64,000 nucleotides of DNA from Kondoa malvinella (taxonomy: Eukaryota; Basidiomycota; Agaricostilbomycetes; Agaricostilbales; Kondoaceae). Below are positions 55,901-64,000 of this stretch, piece by piece. Both the position numbers and the translations under genes were made by a program. Numbering within the stretch: position 1 is the first letter of the stretch; each line of letters starts with the position of its first letter. The stretch spans positions 708,643 through 772,642 of the forward strand of contig BCIM01000004.1 of the NCBI GenBank assembly GCA_039545315.1. Reading direction: 5' to 3'. The notes under the pieces are model-generated. The model worked only from the letters and a program-made list of their open reading frames with translations, was not told the DNA's origin and made no database searches.

Positions 55901-56569
55901 ATTTTGACTTTCCCTGGTCAATACGAGACAGTTGTCGGAGAAAGGGGAGTGCGTCTCTCAGGCGGGGAGAAGCAGCGTGTGTCAATTGCTCGAGCGATTC
56001 TGAAGGACCCTCCGATTTTGCTGTACGTCTGACTTTTCTCAAGTAGTGCCGTCTGACCGAAGGTCTTACAGTCTCGACGAAGCGACATCAGCGTTAGGTA
56101 GTCTATGCTTTCTAGGGTGGTGTCAAAGCTGATAGTGGCCTAGACACCACGACCGAACGACTTATCCAAGAAGCTTTGAATGGACTGCAGAAAGGAGTGA
56201 GTCGTCTCGCCAGTGTGAATCACGAGTCTGATCAATAATATTACAGCGCACTTCTATGTCCATTGCCCACAGGCTATCGACCAGTAAGCGATCCTTAAAA
56301 GCTAGACCTTTCTTGGCTGATTCTTGACGTAGTTGTCAACTCGAACATTGTAAGGCTAATGAGAATGTTTTCAAGTACACTTTCCAATTGCTGTATTTCA
56401 GATTTTCGTCCTGGAAGAAGGCAAGATATGCGAAGAAGGCGATTTCAAGGAACTGAACAAGAAGGATGGGATGTTCAAGCAGCTGTGGCACAAACAAATT
56501 CAGTTCGTGAACTTTCTGCGTGGAATGCAGCTGCTCAGACATACAACAGGGCAGAGGCAGAGACAGTAG
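52978..56569 (+). CDS. HMT1/ABCB6-type ABC half transporter
   Basis: This half transporter of the heavy-metal-tolerance group (fission yeast Hmt1, human ABCB6) exports thiol-bound metals or related conjugates from an organelle lumen or vacuole. The N-terminal extension ([20 protein letters not shown] onward) has about five membrane helices, typical of HMT1. The core membrane domain follows in many small exons, with [20 protein letters not shown] near its end. The NBD reads [20 protein letters not shown], Walker A GPSGSGKST across an intron, [13 protein letters not shown] (Q-loop), [16 protein letters not shown] and Walker [16 protein letters not shown], then IAHRLSTI. All ATPase motifs are intact. 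The last exon is ambiguous: the NBD frame ends at 56569, while another frame stays open to 56637. Confidence 0.9.
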
Positions 56570-56883
56570 AAGAGGCCGAAGCAATGGTTAAAGATGACAA
56601 ACCAGCACAAGAGGCTGGACCGTCTCACTCGCATTAGCCTTACTCAATTCTCAGCGGCAAAATTTACCGCTCAAATCGAGAATTGAGCAGGGTTGTTGTT
56701 GTGTTATATCTTCGTTCAATTTCAGTGTACAGTAGAATACCAGGCATAGACGTTTGCATTCCTATCGGAATTTTTCTGATCGAACGGTCACCCACAAGCT
56801 CGAATTTTTTCGGTCTTCCCGTCCGACATTGACGACCTGCCCTCGTCCACTCCCCCTTGAGACTCCTCATCAAGACTTCCAGC

Positions 56884-57737
56884 ATGGTTCGTTACGCCCT
56901 AAGATACCCGGACCTGTGTCGTATTCGCCCAAATGCTGAAACTCGTTGTTCATGCAGGTCTACGCATCGTCTCTGCTTAAATCTGGCGAGTCCAGGAAGC
57001 GCTTTGGTATCGCAAAGGGCGAGCACCTGCGCACGCATTACAGCAAGTCTCAAGTTTCTAGCACCATCCCTCACGCTCTAATGCCGCAATTATAGAAAAC
57101 ATGCGCGAGACTGCTGCTGCCGTCTCTGGCATGTCCGCTGCCAAGGCTGTCCGCTACTTGAAGGATGTTGAAGAGCACAAGCAGTGTGTTCCTTTCCGTC
57201 GCCGTACGTTTCAATGCATGAAGACAATCAAGCCATTGCTAAATCTTTGGGCCGCGCAGATAACGGCGGTGTTGGACGAACTGCTCAGGCCAAGGCATTC
57301 AAGGCTACTCAAGGTCTGTCTATTACATCAAGGGCTGGTTCACTCGGATGGATATTGATGGAGCAACAGGTCGATGGCCCGCAAAGTCTGCAAAGTTCCT
57401 CCTCAACCTCGTCATCAACGCACAGTCCAACGCTGTCGCCAACGAACTCGAACTTGAAGACCTCGTTGTCAAGCAGATCATTGTCCAGCAAGCACCTCAC
57501 ACTCACAGACGTACCTACCGTGCTCACGGTAGAATCAACCCTTACAAGGTCAGCAACATGGAGTCATGGTGTGATTGGTATGCTAACATGACATGTGGTT
57601 GACAGGGATCGCCATGCCACATCGAACTCATCCTCGCACCAAAAGGTTCTGAAGTACCGAAAGCCAAAGAGTCAAGCGCATTGGCAAGACAGGCAGGAAG
57701 CGACAACGGTGACGGTCAGATACAGGAGCTCGAATAG
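56884..57737 (+). CDS. RPL17: Ribosomal protein uL22 (L17)
   Basis: Large-subunit protein uL22, which lines the nascent-chain exit tunnel. Spliced blocks: [114 protein letters not shown] and, after a last intron, [16 protein letters not shown]. All are strongly conserved. Two details are unusual. The intron 57043-57095 must use a GC donor (GCAAGT) to keep HYKNMRET in frame. The first exon appears to be only the ATG, joined through a GTTCGT donor to VYASS, where the family normally reads MVRYA. Other first-exon solutions are possible. Confidence 0.92.
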
Positions 57738-58519
57738 ATCCGACCCCACACCAACAGTTAACTTCTTGTGTGGTTTTTGCATTTCGCACCTTGGGTCAAC
57801 ATCAGAAAACCTCAGTCATCGCTTTTTGTTCTCGTCTGAACGTATTTCTCTGCCTTCAGCTGTGGAGGCTAGCCGCCAACGTCTTTGCGCTCTTCCAATC
57901 CCTCAGACCTCTTCACTATTGGCTGTGCTTCATCAGAAGTAGATTCTCTCCGTCGGTCTAAGGTCTTTTCCAACTACTTCATCCAGAAGCAGGCGTCTTC
58001 TCTCGTTGCCTATGGCTATATCATCCTTTGTCATCGCTACTATCTTCGTGTGGTTATCTGTCGTTGTCACCTGCTAGTGAATTTTCTCTGTCGGGACTCG
58101 ATCTTTGATTTTTCAAAGGTGGACGAATTCGATCGGCTGCCAGGCAGGTAGCAAATCAACACACGGCAGATTGATGGCGCGTGCCTTGTTCGAGCGGGAT
58201 GTGAAGGTAATTCAGGCTCAGGAAGGTTTCAAGCGCTCAACATGAGCAGATGGGACGAGATGAGTGATAGGAACCGCAATACATGTACAACAGGTCTATA
58301 TATGTGCAACAGCGGAATACGGGGACCCATCTGAGCAATCGAAGTGTGTTGGGTCGAAATTGACTTGTCCACTTTTGCTTCATCACCGCCGACCTTACAA
58401 TATCCCTCAGGCAACAGTCTCGCTCTTAGCTGCTCTACGCCGTTCCCACGGTGCGCCAGAGAAGTTGATACTTCTGTTTCTTTAGCAAATCTTTCGTCGC
58501 GGCAGGAAATTCTTAGAAC
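57738..58519. other. Intergenic region before the GH63 gene
   Basis: About 780 bp hold the RPL17 3' end and the GH63 promoter and leader. Frames are short and Phe/Ser-rich, and none resembles a protein. No RNA gene or repeat was recognised. Confidence 0.4.
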
Positions 58520-61500
58520 ATGAGCTCGGGCGGCAAGAAAGGCCAAGCAGGGCTCTCTCTGCCTACGTCTGCTTCCACTCCTTCATCCTCTCAGCCTGCT
58601 GCACCTGCAAACGACGTGACACCTCGAACCGAACACCGGTCTTATCCTCTTGGAGCGCTGCCCAAAAACAACGCTCTCGAGCTCGACATTGGCAATCTGT
58701 CTTCTGGTCAAGTCACACCACAGGCAGGTCAAATCGTCAGACCTCCGCTAAGTGCTGCAGCGTCATCAGCTAGCGCCCAACCAGTCGACCTTGGCTCTAG
58801 ACTGGGCCGGAGTGGAACGCTCACTCGAGGAAAACCTTTCGATCTAGCTTCTTCTTCTTCATCAGCCGCGCAGAGTGAAGACGGTCATCAGTCCTCAGAC
58901 GACACTGAAGGATTCGAAGGCGATACTGAACGCGACGAAATGTCACCTCCTGCTCAACCTCCCAGACGAGGCGATAACGCTTCTGAAACTTCGACTTTAC
59001 GTCATTTCCCTCACACTGTCGATACCAGCTCAGCACCATCTGGTCATGGCAGTCGTGCAGCTTCAGCAGCTCGTCACGAATTCCCGCCCGGAGAAAGCTC
59101 GGATTCGCTACACAATGACTTCCGCGCCAACCTCATGCACTCTCGCTACTCTTCCACCGATTCTCTCCCTCATTTCGGTCGATCCAATTCGAACCATGAT
59201 GCCAACCACATGCGCTCTCATTTCGCGTCCACCAAACCTTTCCCTACACCTGGCTTGAAATCCACCGATCCCTTTGCCGATAAGGACTACAAATCAGTCG
59301 AAGAGAAGCGTTTGGAAGAAGACCAAGAGAAGAAGAAGCACTGGAAGCGATGGGGTCCCTATGTGGCTGAGCGTCAATGGGCAACTGTTCGAGAGGATTA
59401 TTCGGGCAATGGCGATGCTTGGACCCATTTCCCTCACGAGCATGCTCGCTCTAGGGCTTATCGATGGGGTGAAGATGGTCTTGGTGGATTGAGTGACAAC
59501 CATCAGCGCTTGTGTTTCTCTGTTGCTTTGTGGAACGAAAAGGATCCGATTTTGAAGGAGCGCATGTTTGGTACTACTGGTCATCAGGGTGCGTTCTTTC
59601 TTCGCTGACCTGTACTGTTTGCTGACCAATTATTTTCAGGCAACCACGGAGAGGACGTCAAAGAGATGTACTACTACCTCGACTCGACGCCAACTCATTC
59701 ATACATGAAATACCTCTACAAGTACCCACAACGCGAATATCCATACGAGCAGTTGGTCCGCGAGTCTAGTCAGCGAAGTCGCGATGTTGCCGAGTTTGAG
59801 ATTACCGATACCGATGCCTTTGACGAGGACAAGTACTGGGATGTCTTCATTGAAGTGAGCTGTCATCTTTATGCTCTCATCGTGAGCTGACAAGACTATC
59901 TCCAGTACGCGAAAGATGAGGACAATTCAGACGGCATGTCCATCCGAATCACTGCCTACAACCGTGGTCCAGATGCAGCTACGCTTCACGTTGTTCCTCA
60001 GATCTTCTTCCGCAACACCTGGTCTTGGGCAAAGGAGAAGCCGACCGGCAAAGCTATGCCTTCGATGAAAGCCATCGACGACTCGACCATCCAAGTCGAC
60101 CACGAGACCCTTGGTCGATACTACCTCCATGTCTGCGACTCACCAGCCCCAGTCGGACCAATCTCTCGCCGTGGACCAGTACCCGAAGTCGAAGGCACAG
60201 TCGTTCCCGAGTTGCTCTTCTGTGAAAACGACACCAACTTGAACCGCTTGTACGGCGTCGAAAACAAGTCGGAATACGTCAAGGATGCTTTCCACGACCA
60301 CATCATTCCAGCTCATCGTCCTCCTATGCCAAAGACCAACGGCGTCAATGGCAAGCATGCGTCCGATTCTGAAGAGGGCAGCGATTCTGAGAAAGAATCA
60401 ACTCCTGGATCCACTCCTCGCATGCGCAGCGAACAAGTTGCGCCTGAACCTCAGGAAGACACCCGCACTTTCGTCAACCCAGGTCGAACCGGTACCAAGG
60501 GAGCTGCTCATTTCACCTTTGAGAATGTTCCCGGCAACGGAGGATGTGCAGTAGTCCGACTCAAGTTGACGCCGCAGAAGGAGGATGCTGCTGTTCAAGA
60601 TGAAGAAATTTTCGACTCTGTTTTGGACGACCGTCGTAGCGACGCCGACGAGTTCTATGCACGTTTCAACAGTCATGCGCTCTCAGACGACTTGCGCAAC
60701 ATCATGCGACAGGCCTTAGGCGGTATGCTGTGGAACAAGCAGTTCTACCTCTTTGTGCAAAAGGAATGGATCGAAGGCGACCCAGGTCAACCGCCACCAC
60801 CTCCAGAGCGCAAGCATGTTAGGAACGCCGACTGGAAGCATCTTCATATCGACAACGTCCTTTCTATGCCTGACAAGTGGGAATACCCCTTCTTCGCCAT
60901 TTGGGACACTGCTTTCCATTGCATTCCTTTGGCTATGGTCGACCCTGCTTTCGCCAAGAATCAACTCGAACTCATGACTCGAGAATGGTACATGAAGCCG
61001 GATGGTGCATTCCCAGCCTACGAGTGGAACTTTGACGATGTCAACCCGCCTGTGCACGCTTGGGCGACTTTCCGTGTTTTCAAGATTGAGCGCAAGATGT
61101 TTGGTCGCGCCGATCTAAAGTTCCTCGAGCGAGTTTTCCAGAAATTGCTCATCAACTATACCTGGTGGACCAACAGAAAGGATTCAGGCGGTGTTGGTGT
61201 TTTCGAAGGAGGATTCCTGGGTCTTGACAACATTGGTCTCTTCAACCGTTCAGAGAAGCTTCCTACCGGTGGTGTCTTGCGTCAAGCCGATGGTACCGCT
61301 TGGATGGCCTTCTACTGCTTGAACATGTTGAACATGGCTCTCGAACTCGCCAAACACAATGACGTCTATGAAGACATTGCCTCCAAATTCTTTGAACACT
61401 TCCTCTTCATTTCTGACGCCATGACCTTCCGATCCGGCGAGAATGCAGAATCGCTGTGGAACTCTGAAGACGGCTTCTACTACGACGCGATAGACTGGGG

Positions 61501-62476
61501 CCATGGCAACACCCGCCAATTGCCCATCCGCTCCTTGGTCGGTCTCATCCCTCTTTATGCGACTCTCACCCTCGAGCCTGGCACCATCAAGCGATTCCCT
61601 GGTTTCAAAAAGCGCATGGATTGGTTCATCAAAAACAGGTCGGAAATCACCAACCGAAACATTGCCAACATGAGCAACCCTGGTAAAGCTGAACGTCGGC
61701 TGTTATCATTGGTCAATGAGGATCGCCTCCGTCGTATTTTGGCCCGTATGCTGGATGAAAAGGAATTCCTTAGCGACTTTGGTATCCGAACAATGTCTCG
61801 ATGGCACGTCGACAATCCATTGAGCATGGATGTGAATGGCGAGAACTTTACTCTCGAGTACTGGCCGGGAGACTCGAAGAGCGGCATGTTTGGTGGTAAC
61901 TCGAACTGGAGAGGTCCGATCTGGTTGGCGCCGACTGCTCTCATTATTGAGAGTCTGCAACGATTCCATCAGGTAATTTTCCACTTTGATAGCTGACATT
62001 AGGCTGACAATGGGTCCTTGTAGTATTTCGGTCCCGAATTCCTCATCGAATGCCCAACTGGATCTGGCGAGATGATGACCTTGGCTGGCGTCGCCGACGA
62101 GATTCAACATCGTATCATTCACATGTTTGCTCGTGATCAGACTGGAGAACGTGCTACCAACGGTGGTTCTGAGCGACTGAACCGCGACCCCAACTTCCGC
62201 GATTACTTGAACTTTTACGAGTTCTTCCATGCCGACAATGGAAAGGGCCTTGGTGCATCACACCAGACTGGATGGACCGGCTTTGTCGCCTACTTCATCT
62301 GGCAAACTGGACACAGCGCACGCCTACCACGTACACCTCGCACACCCAGATCATCGGCGATGCACTACTTTGACGAGACTGTACCGCCAACTCCAGCCAG
62401 TCATTCCGAGAATGGCGACTACCTATCTGACTACGGCGGAGCAAGTGGAACCGAGATGGAGCCTGAAGAGTTGTAG
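58520..62476 (+). CDS. GH63 glucosidase-like enzyme with disordered N-terminus
   Basis: This glycoside hydrolase family 63-type protein belongs to the clan of mannosyl-oligosaccharide glucosidases and related bacterial glucosidases. It has no signal peptide or membrane anchor, unlike the ER processing enzyme. Residues 1-250 are disordered and Ser-rich ([20 protein letters not shown]). The enzyme part begins [20 protein letters not shown]. It continues with [98 protein letters not shown] and [20 protein letters not shown], which are the (alpha/alpha)6-barrel signatures. The tail after 62310 is disordered, with Thr-Pro repeats ([11 protein letters not shown]). Only three introns interrupt it. 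A cytosolic role is inferred; the substrate is unknown. Confidence 0.88.
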
Positions 62477-62737
62477 TTGCGTAAAGAGGGACAAGTTGGG
62501 TTTTGTGAATATTCTTAATTTGGGAAAGCATGGGACGCGGAAGTAGAGGGACCACTCAGCATCATCAAGCACAACACTATAGACAAAGCAGTACCTGTGT
62601 ACATATAGAATGCAAGCATTTTTTCGTATCATTTCGCCTGTAGCGCCCGATGACGTCTTTGACCGCGCGCAAAATTCCGCTATCTTCTTCACCAACCAAT
62701 ACTATACAATACAATACTACATCAGACCTTGCACAAC

Positions 62738-63850
62738 ATGTCTGTAGAAGCTCGAACAGTGTATGCGCGGCGTAGACAGCTCTACGATTATACGCTGACT
62801 GCCTCGCTCTCCTTTTGCAGAAACATTTCAGGCCTGTCGCCTACCACTACCAAAGAAGGCCTCCATTCGTTTTTGTCGTTCTGTGGGCAAATTGAGAGTG
62901 TGTTTCAACTGTTACAACGATATGAAGACGTCGCAGCTGACTCGAGAGCAGACATTGAAATTAATGGCACTTCTGGCAGCGTCACGTTTGCAAAAGAATC
63001 TGCCGCTTTGACTGCGCGCCTCTTGGATGGAGGGTCTCGTACGTCTCTAGCTCTCTCCCTTGACCAACTCCGCTAATGCTTTCTTCGTGTAGTGGACGGA
63101 GCAGTCTTGACTATCCACAGCACTGCCTCGCACTCTACTGCAGACCACGACGATCACTCTCCAGAAGGCACTGACATTGCCCAAGAATCAAAGCCGCGTA
63201 CCGCAGTCATTGCTGAAGTCCTTTCGCATGGCTACATCCTAGGCGACCAAGCTATTCAAAAAGCTATTGAACTCGACAACAGCTATGGCATTTCAGCTCG
63301 CTTCTTGAACTTCTTCAAGCCTTTGACCGAGCAATTCACCTCTAAAGCTTCCGAGCTTGACCAGCAACACCATATCTCTGAAAAGGCAGTTTCTGCTGCA
63401 AAGGACACGGATGCCAAATTGCATGTCAAGGAGTGCGTTTCTTAACCTCCAGGTCGGAGATCTGTTGGCTCATTGAGGTTCAGCAATGTCAACAAGGCTA
63501 CTCAGATTGGCAAGCAGTACTACTCTTCTGCTCTTCAGGTGTGTAAATCATACTTTTGGAAAGCAGTCCTGATGGCTTTCTATAGTCACCTCTCGGCTCG
63601 AAAGTCAGCCAATTTTACACTCAGACTTCCAAGCAAGTCGTCGACGTGCACGAAGAAGCTCGCCGTATCGCCAACAGCAGGTACATCCGACAGTAGCTTA
63701 GTTGTATATCTTACTGAGCGCCTGTCTCGCATGTACAGAAAACCGGTTACCCTCGACACGCAGACTCCAGCCGCACCTGCCCAAAGCGAAGTTGTCCCAG
63801 AGGCTGGTCCATCAACAGCCAACGTAGCAACCACCATGGGCGCTCACTAA
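62738..63850 (+). CDS. Vip1-type RRM protein
   Basis: This resembles fission yeast Vip1 and related fungal RRM proteins. Exon 1 (MSVEARTV) joins through a GTATGC intron to give the RRM NISGLSPTTTKEGLHSFLSF, CGQIESVFQLLQ and GSVTFAKESAALTARLLDGG, with a degenerate RNP1. A second part has SKPRTAVIAEVLSHGYILGD, QAIQKAIELDNSYGISARFL and helical NFFKPLTEQFTSKASELDQQ. Later exons add NVNKATQIGKQYYSSALQ, VSQFYTQTSKQVVDVHEEAR, and an Ala/Pro tail ending ANVATTMGAH. The KPR...AE.L.HGY.LGD block is the marker for this family. Function is poorly known; RNA binding is inferred from the RRM. Confidence 0.88.
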
Positions 63851-64000
63851 GCCAATAACGGACTCAAATTCGATGTAGTGTAAACGAAATCCCCAAGTTA
63901 ATTTGAAAGCCTGTTGTCTAGGCTAGTATTTCCTATTTCTGCTTCTTTACATTCCTGCTCGACCTTCTTCTCGCTGGTTCTGGCTTGCCTGCATCTGGTA

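Noticed and set aside
1..64000. tRNA genes, CRISPR arrays, transposase genes
   Set aside because: None was seen on reading the gaps; a proper covariance-model scan would be needed to exclude a tRNA, and CRISPR is not expected in a fungus.

Overview
This window is nuclear DNA of a filamentous or yeast-like fungus, most probably a basidiomycete. About 24 protein genes sit in 64 kb on both strands. Nearly every gene is cut by short GT-AG introns, mostly 45-60 nt, with a CTGAC or CTAAC branch point 10-20 nt before the acceptor. The gene content (perilipin-like droplet protein, AA11-type LPMOs, Vip1 RRM protein, HMT1-type ABC half transporter) fits Pucciniomycotina or other basidiomycete yeasts, but I cannot name a species. 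Exon structures were assembled by eye from splice signals and reading frame. Outer coordinates are usually firm at the stop codon and less firm at the start.

Layout. 1-8 kb: a small unrecognised protein (-), an Ariadne-type RBR ubiquitin ligase (-), a CCCH zinc-finger protein (-) and the Tel2-interacting protein Tti2 (+). 8-20 kb (all -): an Oxr1-type TLDc protein, a Rog1-type lipase, exonuclease 1, a GH3 beta-glucosidase with a PA14 insert, and an F-box-like protein. 21-27 kb: an Rtr1/RPAP2 CTD phosphatase (+), a perilipin-like lipid droplet protein (+) and the ribosome recycling ATPase ABCE1/Rli1 (-). 27-31 kb: two tandem secreted AA11-type lytic polysaccharide monooxygenases (-). 31-39 kb: an epsin of the Ent3/epsinR type (-) and NAD-glutamate dehydrogenase GDH2 (-). 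39-46 kb: a disordered protein (-), a short-chain dehydrogenase (-) divergent from a pirin (+), then a type II NADH dehydrogenase (+). 46-64 kb (all +): an expansin-like double-psi barrel protein, two unrecognised proteins, an RRM protein with an Arg-rich N-terminus, an HMT1-type ABC transporter, ribosomal protein uL22, a GH63 glucosidase-like enzyme and a Vip1-type RRM protein.

There is no obvious pathway cluster; most genes are housekeeping genes. A loose theme is wall polysaccharide work: two LPMOs, the expansin-like protein, the GH3 enzyme and the GH63 enzyme. The two LPMOs and the expansin-like protein each carry an unusual Lys/Arg-rich segment.

The most interesting structural observation is a copy of about 90 bp of the epsin gene (one short exon plus the whole next intron) lying inside an intron of the neighbouring GDH2 gene. 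There the former exon start now serves as the splice donor, which looks like a fresh local intron gain or rewrite. Other points are a direct repeat of about 145 bp flanking one orphan gene, two GC-AG introns, runs of microexons in the epsin and ABCE1 genes, and three tandem 10-bp motifs in the SDR/pirin divergent promoter.
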